NCBI GenBank assembly: GCA_945875845.1
Contig: CAMCMB010000033.1
Location: 1 to 64,000 of the forward strand
Direction of reading: 5' to 3'
From: Pirellula staleyi DSM 6068
GTDB lineage: Bacteria > Planctomycetota > Planctomycetia > Pirellulales > Pirellulaceae
Length of the DNA: 64,000 nt
The notes beneath the pieces were generated by a model, which saw nothing but the letters and a program-made list of their open reading frames with translations, was not told the origin of the DNA and made no database searches. The translations under genes were made by a program, and so were the position numbers. Below, piece after piece: positions 17,669 through 25,837 of the stretch. How positions within the stretch are numbered: position 1 is the first letter of the stretch; every line of letters begins with the position of its first letter.

Positions 17669-17862
17669 CTCGGGAATAAGTTGCGTATGCTCCGGTTCGG
17701 ACTAGGGGCCAATCGAATGGCAAGTTTAGTCACGAATCCGTAGGAGACACTAAATCTAGTAAGACTCGCAGAAGTGGTCCGTTTCGGTAAAATGTGGTCT
17801 CGCATGCGACTAGTCATTGACCCGTCGCAAAGATTCTTGCCTCCTTTTGATGGCATCTTGGA

Positions 17863-19332
17863 ATGGTAACTGAACAAAAACGTGTCCGAAAAGATGGTCC
17901 GTCCAAGGAGAAAAAAACTCCGACGACGCACATTCTCGATCGTTCACCGCCATTCGATTTGTCGGCGGAAATGGGAGTGCTTGGGAGCCTGCTGCTGAAT
18001 CCGGACGTAGCCAACGAACTGACGTTGACCATTCGACCGGACGATTTTTACGATGACGCTCATCGCAAGCTTTACGCGACGATGGCTAACATGTTCGACA
18101 CAGGGCGTAAAATCGATGTTACGTTGCTTGTCAGTGAACTCAAAACGGCTGGCGATTTCGAACTGATCGGCGGTGCTGCATATCTGGCAAAACTTGCCAA
18201 CAGCGTCCCCAACGCAGCCCACGCGGTCTATTATGCTCAAATCGTTCGCAGCAAAGCGACGCTTCGCCGATTGATCGACGCGTCCACCTCGATTTTGTCA
18301 GACGCATACGACGAAAATTTCGATGCGAAAGAGCTGGTTTCCCAAGCCGAGCAGCGCATCTTTCAAATTCAAGACGAGCGAAATGCAAACTCGGCTTCGT
18401 CTGTTTCCGAAGTCCTCAAAGCAGCCATGACTCGGATCGACCTGCGAATGCAGGGCGAACAGTTGCAGAACGGAGTTGCAACCCATTTCACTGACTTCGA
18501 CCAAATGACGGGCGGACTGCACAACGGCGAATTGATTATCCTCGCCGCTCGTCCCAGTATGGGTAAAACGGCATTTGCAATGAACATTGCAGAACAAGTC
18601 GCGATGAAGGAGAAAGCTCCAACCCTTTTTGTCAGCCTGGAAATGAACGCGATCGAATTGGTCGATCGCCTGCTTTGCTCGGTTGCAAAAGTGAATGGTT
18701 CGCGACTCCGCGTAGGCACGATCACTCCAGACGACCAAAAACGCCTACTCATGCACGCAGCCAAAGTCGCGCAGGCTCCCCTCTACATCGATGATGCTCC
18801 CAGTCGCACCGTCAGCGAAGTGGCCGCAGTCGCGCGCCGCATCACACAACAGGAGTTGCGAAAGCCCGGTGGACGGAAACTAGGCCTCATCGTCATCGAC
18901 TATTTGCAGCTATTGAATCCGGACAACCCCAAAGATCCTCGACAAGAGCAGGTCGCCAAGATCGCTCGTCGGTTGAAAATGTTGGCTCGGGAACAAGACG
19001 TGCCTATCCTTTGTTTGTCTCAACTCAATCGGCAAGCAGAAGACGGTAAAGACCATCGACCCAAACTAAGCCATCTTCGCGAGTCAGGTGCGATCGAGCA
19101 AGATGCGGACGTCGTCATGTTCGTCCACCGGGAAGGCTACTACCATCGAGGTGAAGATAAAGCGCAATTCGAGGGGCAAGCCGAAATCATCATCGCGAAG
19201 CAACGAAATGGTCCCATTGGCGACGTCGAACTCATCTGGGAGAGCGACTACACTCGATTCCTCAACAAAGCTCCCGAGCGGCACGAAGAATTTAGTAGTT
19301 ACAGCGATTTCTCAACGCCCGGTGGGTACTGA
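17863..19332 (+). CDS. dnaB: Replicative DNA helicase DnaB
   Basis: The hexameric replication-fork helicase that unwinds DNA 5' to 3'. The N-terminal helical domain (about residues 30-135; PPFDLSAEMGVLGSLLLNPD, HRKLYATMANMFD) is joined by a linker helix to the RecA-like motor (about 190-470). Walker A is AARPSMGKTAFAMN near residue 229, Walker B is LGLIVIDYLQLL, and CLSQLNRQ, HLRESGAIEQDADVVMFVHR and IIIAKQRNGP are diagnostic. The length of 489 is normal. The first 20 residues are a lysine-rich extension. It lies alone; two GGCAGGAGCC repeats follow its stop within a few bases. Confidence 0.97.
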   Translation: MVTEQKRVRKDGPSKEKKTPTTHILDRSPPFDLSAEMGVLGSLLLNPDVANELTLTIRPDDFYDDAHRKLYATMANMFDTGRKIDVTLLVSELKTAGDFELIGGAAYLAKLANSVPNAAHAVYYAQIVRSKATLRRLIDASTSILSDAYDENFDAKELVSQAEQRIFQIQDERNANSASSVSEVLKAAMTRIDLRMQGEQLQNGVATHFTDFDQMTGGLHNGELIILAARPSMGKTAFAMNIAEQVAMKEKAPTLFVSLEMNAIELVDRLLCSVAKVNGSRLRVGTITPDDQKRLLMHAAKVAQAPLYIDDAPSRTVSEVAAVARRITQQELRKPGGRKLGLIVIDYLQLLNPDNPKDPRQEQVAKIARRLKMLAREQDVPILCLSQLNRQAEDGKDHRPKLSHLRESGAIEQDADVVMFVHREGYYHRGEDKAQFEGQAEIIIAKQRNGPIGDVELIWESDYTRFLNKAPERHEEFSSYSDFSTPGGY

Positions 19333-19425
19333 TGGTTCGGCAGGAGCCTCACCCTCCCGAGCAACTCGCTTAGCTATGGTTCGGCAGGAGCCTCACCCTC
19401 CCGAGCAACTCGCTTAGCCCATTCG
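19333..19425. repeat. Two tandem GGCAGGAGCC repeat units after dnaB
   Basis: A 44-base unit, beginning ATGGTTCGGCAGGAGCCTC and containing ACCCTCCCGAGCAACTCGCT, is present twice (TTCGGC at 19336 and 19380). The second runs into CCCATTCGGAGCGAAAGAC, the same tail that follows the copy at 25.8 kb. The remaining bases to 19595 show nothing else. Confidence 0.85.
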
Positions 19426-19595
19426 GAGCGAAAGACGTAAGAGTACAACCCATACCGCGAACAAGCCAAATGAAAACCAATCGCAGCTAAATCTGTTTCA
19501 ACAGCTGACGCAGCCAAGTGCGATACGAAATGGATGTCGTCTAGTTATCTTGGAATGACGAAAACTCGGTTATTGAAACCTAGAAAGCGATTGCG

Positions 19596-21791
19596 ATGAG
19601 GAGAAGCATTGGAGTATTGCTCCTAATAATAGGTCTGGTATTGGGAGCCACGTTATGGAAACGGATACGGAATCGTGACGCTCATGCACAGATGGTGGCC
19701 TTGTTGAAGGATGTTTTAGAACGCACACCTGATGAGAACAAATATCTAGGAAATGCGGATTTACTCGAACTCTGCGAGCAAATACGAGCAACAACGTCGA
19801 TATCGGAAAAGGTTTCCTTGTTGTGGGCACGCGCGCCGATTGAATTGCGATTAGGAAAGACAGACGATGCTATTGTCGATTTGAAGGAGTGCATGGAATT
19901 GGTTTCCAACTTCAAGAATCGAATGGATCCGAAGGATTTTCTGGAATTTGAAGCTGAGCTTTACTTCGCTTTGGCAGTTGCCAATCTACGCAAAGGCGAA
20001 ACGGAAAATTGCGTCTATTGTCGCACGGGCGAAAGCTGCATCCTCCCTATCAAGGAGAGTGGCGTTCACACGGTGACAATAGGGGCGGAAGAGGCCACCC
20101 GTTACCTGCGCGAAGTATTGCAGCGAAACCCTAAGCATCTCACGGCGCGATGGCTACTCAACATTGCCAACATGACTTTAGGAACGTATCCGCAAGGATT
20201 ACCGAACGAGCTCCTAATAGCCCCCGCAACCTTCGAATCGAAAATCTCGTTTCCACGTTTCAAGAACGTTGCATCCACCGTTGGGTTGGACACGTCTGGG
20301 CTTGCAGGGGGCACCGCAGTGGACGATTTTGATGGAGACGGCCTCTTGGATGTGATTGCGTCCGATTGGAACACGAGTGCGGAATTAAGGTACTTTCGAA
20401 ATGAAGGAAACGGAGTCTTTGCCGACCGCAGCCATGAAGCTGGATTCAAGGGACTTTTTGGCGGTCTGAACGTGAGACACGCCGATTACGACAACGACGG
20501 CGATTTGGACATTTTGGTCCTTCGCGGCGGATGGATGTCTCCCGGTACCCTTTGCGCCAATTCCCTACTTGAAAATAACGGGAAAGGGGTCTTTCGTGAC
20601 GTGACGTTCACGGCGGGGCTTGGGACCGTGCATTATCCGTCACAGACTGCAGACTGGGCCGATTTTGATAATGATGGCTACTTGGATCTTTACATCGGAA
20701 ATGAAAACTCTCCCAATCAACTTTTCCGAAACACGGGCAAGGGAACATTTGTGGATATGGCCGATAGTGCTGGAGTCACGAATATGCAATACACAAAAGG
20801 GGTTGCGTGGGGTGATTTTGACGGGGACCGATATCCGGATCTTTATGTTTCCAATCTAGGAGGACTCAATCGCCTCTATCACAACAATCAAGACAGGACG
20901 TTCACGGATGTTGCTTCCAGCGCCAAAGTCTCCTATCCCATGGAAAGCTTCCCCGTGTGGTTTTGGGACTTCAATAACGATGGGGCTCTTGATATTTTTG
21001 TCGGTGCCTATGATCTTAAAAACGGCATGGAAGGGTTCGTGGCAGACTTTCTGAACTTACCACACGATGCAGAAGTTGACTGTCTCTATCAGGGGGATGG
21101 TAAAGGGAACTTCTTGGATGTTGCCAAAGACTCGGGTGTGGGACGCGTAACTTTACCCATGGGCTCCAACTTTGGTGATATCGATGGTGATGGATTCCTT
21201 GACTACTATTTGGGAACGGGTTACACCGAATACGATGCTTTGTTGCCCAACCGAGCATTCCTAAACGATGCGGGCAAGCAGTTTCGCGACGTATCGATGG
21301 CCAGCGGTTTGAGTCATCTTCAAAAAGGCCATGGTGTCTCCATCTCCGATATCGACAACGATGGTGACAACGACATTTTCGTTGTCATGGGTGGAGCCTT
21401 TCCCGGCGACGGTTTCACAAACGCCTTGTTTGAGAATCCAGGATTCGGCAATCATGGGATCACAATCCACCTCGTGGGAACCAAAACGAATCGAAACGCA
21501 ATTGGCGCACGCATTCGGATTGTCCTTGATGAGTCGGGACAGAAACGCACCATCTACCGATGGATAAGCAGTGGCGGAAGCTTTGGCGGAAATTCATTTC
21601 GCCAATTAATAGGCATTGGAAAGGCCGACAAAATTGATCTCATTGAAGTCACTTGGCCAACTTCGGCATCGAAACAAACCTTTCGAGATGTGGCGATGGA
21701 CCAGTCGATCGAAATCACAGAAGGTCAACCCGATTTCCGCACCTTGACCGCACCTGCGTTTCATTTGAAGCAACAAACGCAAGATGACTAA
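19596..21791 (+). CDS. Exported FG-GAP/VCBS beta-propeller with ASPIC/UnbV domain (CRTAC1 type)
   Basis: 731 residues. An N-terminal signal or anchor (SIGVLLLIIGLVLGATLW) is followed by a TPR-like helical region (about 30-200) that contains the cysteine motif ENCVYCRTGESCILPI. From about 215 to 620 lie FG-GAP/VCBS repeats with calcium-type loops such as DDFDGDGLLD, DYDNDGDLDI, DFDNDGYLDLY, DIDGDGFLDYY and DIDNDGDNDIFV. The ASPIC/UnbV domain at about 625-700 has RNAIGARIRI and GIGKADKIDLIEVTWP. The class is probably a surface binding or scaffold protein; no activity is established. It is unrelated in position to the UnbV gene at 37.6 kb. Confidence 0.88.
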   Translation: MRRSIGVLLLIIGLVLGATLWKRIRNRDAHAQMVALLKDVLERTPDENKYLGNADLLELCEQIRATTSISEKVSLLWARAPIELRLGKTDDAIVDLKECMELVSNFKNRMDPKDFLEFEAELYFALAVANLRKGETENCVYCRTGESCILPIKESGVHTVTIGAEEATRYLREVLQRNPKHLTARWLLNIANMTLGTYPQGLPNELLIAPATFESKISFPRFKNVASTVGLDTSGLAGGTAVDDFDGDGLLDVIASDWNTSAELRYFRNEGNGVFADRSHEAGFKGLFGGLNVRHADYDNDGDLDILVLRGGWMSPGTLCANSLLENNGKGVFRDVTFTAGLGTVHYPSQTADWADFDNDGYLDLYIGNENSPNQLFRNTGKGTFVDMADSAGVTNMQYTKGVAWGDFDGDRYPDLYVSNLGGLNRLYHNNQDRTFTDVASSAKVSYPMESFPVWFWDFNNDGALDIFVGAYDLKNGMEGFVADFLNLPHDAEVDCLYQGDGKGNFLDVAKDSGVGRVTLPMGSNFGDIDGDGFLDYYLGTGYTEYDALLPNRAFLNDAGKQFRDVSMASGLSHLQKGHGVSISDIDNDGDNDIFVVMGGAFPGDGFTNALFENPGFGNHGITIHLVGTKTNRNAIGARIRIVLDESGQKRTIYRWISSGGSFGGNSFRQLIGIGKADKIDLIEVTWPTSASKQTFRDVAMDQSIEITEGQPDFRTLTAPAFHLKQQTQDD

Positions 21792-21851
21792 GAATTCTTT
21801 GCCTCCAACGACTTAATCGCATTGCCATCCCCATCCGTTTCAGTTGGAGTG

Positions 21852-23936
21852 CTATTTTTCATCAAGCCCCAACGCCTGGCGCAAAATGTTGCGCTCGATC
21901 TGGACAAGCTCCACCAATACCGCAGGGTCTTCGTGGATGAGGTATCGGATGCCGTAGCGGAATAGTCGCAGCGAGACGTCGAACTCAGGAATCTTGGCGA
22001 CCCGTTGCTCCACGGCTTGGACGTAGCTCTCTAGCACCTGTGAGCTGACGCGGGTGGCATCGAGCTTCGTAAGCGATTTGACCAATCCGTCCCCCAGCCA
22101 AGAAAGCGGATTCTCACTGCGCTCCGGTTGGTTTTCGAACGCAACTTGGTAAGCATCGACCAGCAAGTCGATCCGAGATTGCAACTGTGCTTCATTCTCG
22201 CTGAATCGAAAAATCAATGAGAACATGGATGCCGTGTCACCGAGCATCGTCTCGGATCCAAGTGAGAGTTCGAGGGCAGTTCGAATCGAGGCAAATCCCT
22301 CTTCCCAGCGTTGCAATGCAAACAGCGCTTCCGAACGGTTGAAGCGAGCTAAGACATTCGTCGGATCGATTTCGACGGCTTTGTCGTAGCAGTCGAGGGC
22401 GTTCAAGTACTGCTTGTTGATCTTGCCGAAGTGGTATCCTGCAGTGGTCCAATCCATCGTATTGTTGGAGGTGACGGCCTTCTCTTCCCACATCGCTGCC
22501 AGTTCGTGACGTCTGCCTTCTGCTTGCGCTCGGTCGATCTCGGTATTTAGTATCGTTAAACGGGGGGCGGGGTGTGTTTGGGAACGCGCAATGGCGGCGT
22601 CCATGTTAGCTTGAGTGGAGTGACTGAGAACTGTGTCTCGCATCTGACGCATCTGCTCAGGGCCGTACCAGATGCGCAAAAAATCGATCAACATCACGAG
22701 AAGACTCTGCTCTTTGACCTCATAGGCCAGTCGCATCAGTGGCTCACTCAAGTCATAGAACGTCTCACGTCCTCGCTTCGTTGCGTTCACATAGCCGATT
22801 TCGACCAGCTTGTGGATCTGTTTTCCGATCGTTTGTTCGCTGACCATCAACCGCCGAGCGATTTCCTTTGGATTGAGTGTTCCCCGTTCGCGGCACAGCA
22901 GCTCAACGACTTGACGTTGCTGAGCCGAAATGGAACGCAACCGTTCTTGGTAGTAAGGAGTCAGATCATCTGCCATCTTCTTAAATGGTGTGACCAATTG
23001 ATCCAAGGATTCGCGAGTAATGAATCCGCTCAATACGATGTACACGCGATGATTGCCCCCCGCCAGGTCGTGAATCGCTCGCACGCGACTGCGTCCGTCC
23101 GGTGTGTTGAGAAACGCGACGAGATCGTCTTGTCCTTTGGATCGAGCAATTTTGAGCAGCAGTTCATGAGCGTCCAGCAGCGATAACGGCTTCAGCGGAA
23201 TCTGTTGAAAGAATCCGAAAAATGGATCGCTTCGATCCGTCACGGCTTTGAATAACTGTTGGCTGGTGGCAATCACGCAAGCGAACGGATGTTCCTGTAG
23301 CAAGGTGCGGAGTGACTGCTGACCTTCCAAACCAAGGTTTTCAAACATCAGGTTCAGATTCTCGATCAAGAGGACCAAGGTCCGTTTCTCGAACCGAGCC
23401 ACCAGCCGGCGAGTCAGGATGTCAGCGATTTCCAACGGCGAATGGTTTAGCAACTCGTCCAGCCATTCTGCGGCATACTCGTTCGGATACGCGAAGCAGA
23501 GAGCCCGATAAATGCGCACCAGCAACTGCACGACCGTGGTGGTTGTTTCATCTTCGTTTAGTCGAGCGATGTGAATTTTTTTGCTCAATGTGACATCGCT
23601 ATGGAGCCTGTTGCGCAACAGGGTCGTAAAGTGCGATTTGCCGATACCGCGCGGGCCGTATAGCAAAACATGATGTTTTGAATCAGTCGTCGCACTCTCG
23701 ACGACTTTCTCCAAAATATTCTGCATCAATGGCTCTCGCCCCACAAAGATCGCTTCGAGTAGCTTGGGATCGGTCTGATTTGGCGAGAACCGCCAGATAA
23801 ACTGACTGTCGGTGAATTGCAGCTGATCGACGGCTGCTTCTGTCGCTGCCTTTGTCGCAGTCGGAGCAGCCTTTGTCGCCGCCTCAGCAGCAGTCCCAGT
23901 TCGTTTCGGCTTGGTTGATTTCGACGGCTTGCTCAT
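21852..23936 (-). CDS. AAA/STAND-like ATPase with winged-helix and TPR-like C-terminus
   Basis: 694 residues. After a Lys/Ala-rich tail (1-35), an ATPase domain starts around 55: VGREPLMQNIL, Walker A YGPRGIGKSH at about 93-102, Walker B-like RTLVLLIENLNLMFE with a glutamate, and a sensor-like CVIATSQQLF. A winged-helix region (about 345-410) contains LNPKEIARRLMVSEQTIGKQ and IGYVNATKRG. TPR-like helices (about 490-560) include YHFGKINKQYLNALDCYDKA. The ATG at 23936 overlaps the stop of the preceding ATPase gene as ATGA, so the two are translationally coupled; the frame itself opens at 23957. No known system was recognised. It resembles ORC/Cdc6-like or STAND NTPases that sense a ligand, and a defence or regulatory role is only a guess. 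Confidence 0.78.
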   Translation of the reverse strand: MSKPSKSTKPKRTGTAAEAATKAAPTATKAATEAAVDQLQFTDSQFIWRFSPNQTDPKLLEAIFVGREPLMQNILEKVVESATTDSKHHVLLYGPRGIGKSHFTTLLRNRLHSDVTLSKKIHIARLNEDETTTTVVQLLVRIYRALCFAYPNEYAAEWLDELLNHSPLEIADILTRRLVARFEKRTLVLLIENLNLMFENLGLEGQQSLRTLLQEHPFACVIATSQQLFKAVTDRSDPFFGFFQQIPLKPLSLLDAHELLLKIARSKGQDDLVAFLNTPDGRSRVRAIHDLAGGNHRVYIVLSGFITRESLDQLVTPFKKMADDLTPYYQERLRSISAQQRQVVELLCRERGTLNPKEIARRLMVSEQTIGKQIHKLVEIGYVNATKRGRETFYDLSEPLMRLAYEVKEQSLLVMLIDFLRIWYGPEQMRQMRDTVLSHSTQANMDAAIARSQTHPAPRLTILNTEIDRAQAEGRRHELAAMWEEKAVTSNNTMDWTTAGYHFGKINKQYLNALDCYDKAVEIDPTNVLARFNRSEALFALQRWEEGFASIRTALELSLGSETMLGDTASMFSLIFRFSENEAQLQSRIDLLVDAYQVAFENQPERSENPLSWLGDGLVKSLTKLDATRVSSQVLESYVQAVEQRVAKIPEFDVSLRLFRYGIRYLIHEDPAVLVELVQIERNILRQALGLDEK

Positions 23937-25096
23937 AGACCACGATCGACTTTCCACCAGCGACGAATGATTTGGGATCGGAATTGGTAAGTTCCATCGG
24001 TTTCGCGAGACAAATAGTGATCTGCGTCCATGAGTCTCAAAAGGCTGAGCAGTTTTTCGCGACCGTGGAGCTCCGCGCCACGCGATGTTGCCTCTGCCAT
24101 GATTTGGTCAATTGTCATCGAACTAGTCTGTTTCTCGGAGCAGGCGAGCACATCGAGAATTTTTGTGACGCTATCGGAGTCATTATTATCTGGGTAATAG
24201 GTGTCAAGACGTTTGCGATAATGAGCCAACTGCCACGGGTCACGCGCATCGACCAACTGTCGGGAAACAAACTCGTGGATGTTCGGGTCGCTCGCGGTCA
24301 ACTCATCGTTTCTAAGCCCTGCAACGATGAGATGGATGTAAAACGGGAAGTAGTCCGCTTCCTTAGCGATCGTCGCCGCAGAAGCTTTTACGTCTTCACA
24401 TGGAATCTTCTCACCTTGGATCAGGTCTGCCGCGAGTGATTCGGCATCCTGGATCGCGAGAGGGTTGACAGTAACTTGAAACATGTCGTTAATGGGTGCA
24501 ATCGGAATTCCCGCCGCCGTCAACCTCGCCAGCACATGATGCAGGCCGAGGGATCCTGCGAAGATCACTCGGAACTTGACTTGTTCTACACGCAAACTGC
24601 GAAGCGTATCCAGCACTTCTGCGGCGAGCTTGGGACCGTCGTTTCTGCATATGCTTTCAAGCATATAGGGAATCTCGTCCCAGAAGAAAACAAGTCGTTC
24701 GGCGGTCTTTGCCTGCATCAGCTCCTCAACTGCGGTCGTCAGCAGTTTCTTCCATGTGCGAGCCTTCAAGTTCACATGGTCCGTTTCGTTGTCCTCGAAG
24801 AACTTTCGTATGAAATTCTTGGCGCGCTGCGTGCTGCCGAGAAACTGTTGAATGTCGTCGTAAACTTGTTCCGCAAATTCCTGTACCGAATGGATTTTTT
24901 CCAAGTCTCGATAAATGGGTTTCCACCCGGAGCGTGGCTGGACAAGCATTTTTCGGAGGATTTGCGTCTTGCCGATGCGACGCTCTCCATTCTGAACGAT
25001 GCTTTGGTTTTCTAGCCGATCCCAGAGAAGCTCGATGAGCTGTGTGCGACCGTAGACATGGTTTGGGTCTTGGTTTCCGCCAGGATTTGCTTTCAT
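23933..25096 (-). CDS. AAA-type ATPase (archaeal-ATPase-like), first gene of a pair
   Basis: 387 residues. The opening VYGRTQLIELLWDRLE leads to Walker A NGERRIGKTQ (about 36-45). Walker B is RLVFFWDEIPYML near 135-148, with the catalytic-type Asp-Glu. Arg/sensor segments VIFAGSLGLHH follow. The C-terminus ends in a winged-helix-like stretch, LLSLLRLMDADHYLS and YQFRSQIIRRWWKVDRG, the pattern seen in archaeal-type ATPases (Pfam ATPase_2-like). The start is put at 25096, because an upstream extension to 25156 is hydrophobic and unlike the family. It is the first gene of a two-gene operon. The role is unknown; the pair lacks a recognisable nuclease or other effector. Confidence 0.78.
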   Translation of the reverse strand: MKANPGGNQDPNHVYGRTQLIELLWDRLENQSIVQNGERRIGKTQILRKMLVQPRSGWKPIYRDLEKIHSVQEFAEQVYDDIQQFLGSTQRAKNFIRKFFEDNETDHVNLKARTWKKLLTTAVEELMQAKTAERLVFFWDEIPYMLESICRNDGPKLAAEVLDTLRSLRVEQVKFRVIFAGSLGLHHVLARLTAAGIPIAPINDMFQVTVNPLAIQDAESLAADLIQGEKIPCEDVKASAATIAKEADYFPFYIHLIVAGLRNDELTASDPNIHEFVSRQLVDARDPWQLAHYRKRLDTYYPDNNDSDSVTKILDVLACSEKQTSSMTIDQIMAEATSRGAELHGREKLLSLLRLMDADHYLSRETDGTYQFRSQIIRRWWKVDRGL

Positions 25097-25160
25097 AAAC
25101 CACTTTTCAATGTGAGAATCAACGAATCTTAGAAACACAGTGAAATAATACGGCAAAAAC

Positions 25161-25202
25161 GACGTGCGTCAATAGTGACGTATGTTTAATTCTACGTACG
25201 TC
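25161..25202. promoter_or_regulatory. ACGT-type inverted repeats upstream of the ATPase pair
   Basis: GACGTGCGTC (25161-25170), TGACGTA (25176-25182) and TACGTACGTC (25193-25202) lie 65-105 bases upstream of the first ATPase start. The GACGTA / TACGTC half-sites form an inverted repeat, which could be a regulator site. No regulator gene is known. Confidence 0.4.
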
Positions 25203-25243
25203 GGTGTTTTTGTGGAGCTGGGTTTCGCAAGTGCTTGCGGTTT

Positions 25244-25418
25244 GAGGGGGAGAGCGAGGCTCCCGCCAAGATATTTAGGCTCAGGTTCGGCAGGAGCCTC
25301 GCCCCACCCCTGGTAACATGTTTTCCTCGACTTTGCCTAATCCATTTCCTTGCTTGGGAGGGTGAGGCTCCTGCCGAACCATGGCGTATTAAGCTCGGCA
25401 GGAGCCTCGCCCTCCCTT
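25244..25418. repeat. GGCAGGAGCC-type inverted repeats, two copies
   Basis: The first copy (25244-25308) has GAGGCTCCCGCC on the left and TTCGGCAGGAGCCTCG on the right. The second (25360-25418) is a near-perfect inverted pair with GGGAGGGTGAGGCTCCTGCC on the left and GGCAGGAGCCTCGCCCTCCC on the right. Confidence 0.85.
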
Positions 25419-25502
25419 TGGTTTCCAATGCATTCGCCATTGCAAAGATGGTTAGAGGGGTGGCCTCTCCCTCCCACGCAACTCGTTTAAAGAACCTAGC
25501 TC

Positions 25503-25680
25503 AGGGCAGAGCGCAGCGCCGCCCTGAGTAGACATGACAAAAGATGCGAATTGTCTTGAATGGGCCAAACGACCAAGCAATCGTTAACGAAGTGTTTGTT
25601 CGGCCCCTTCAGGCAACGCTGGCTAGTTTTCCATTAACCAGGGCGGCGCTTCGCGACGTTCCGTCTCTGCGCTCTGCCCT
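25503..25680. repeat. GC-rich inverted pair AGGGCAGAGCGCAG / CTGCGCTCTGCCCT
   Basis: AGGGCAGAGCGCAGCGCCG at 25503 pairs with CTCTGCGCTCTGCCCT near 25665-25680, and GCGCCGCCCT with AGGGCGGCGC at 25640. This repeat differs from the GGCAGGAGCC family. The spacer is about 115 bases. Confidence 0.7.
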
Positions 25681-25732
25681 GGGCTATGTCTTGCTGCCCC
25701 ATTCGGGGCGAAAGACGTAGGAGCTCTCACTG

Positions 25733-25816
25733 GGGAGAGCGAGGCTCCTGCCGAGCTATTTAGGCTAAGGTTCGGCAGGAGCCTCACCCTCCCCGAGCAA
25801 CTCGCTTAGCCCATTC
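25733..25816. repeat. GGCAGGAGCC-type inverted repeat with dnaB-like tail
   Basis: GGGGAGAGCGAGGCTCCTGC on the left and GGTTCGGCAGGAGCCTCACC on the right, followed by GAGCAACTCGCTTAGCCCAT. The tail matches the copy after dnaB at 19.4 kb. Confidence 0.85.
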
Positions 25817-25837
25817 GGAGCGAAAGACTCAGGACTG

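Larger units (their letters stand above)
25203..25837. other. Gene-free region packed with two repeat families
   Basis: No gene is seen in these 635 bases. They hold three or more GGCAGGAGCC-type copies (25244-25308, 25360-25418, 25733-25816) and a different GC-rich inverted pair at 25503-25525 and 25640-25680. The stretch between the divergently transcribed ATPase pair and the 3' end of the giant ceramidase gene is thus nearly all repeats. Confidence 0.75.

Noticed and set aside
25192-25440. Short frames rich in AGASPS or EAPAEP peptides
   Set aside because: They are translations of the GGCAGGAGCC repeat family, seen in several places.
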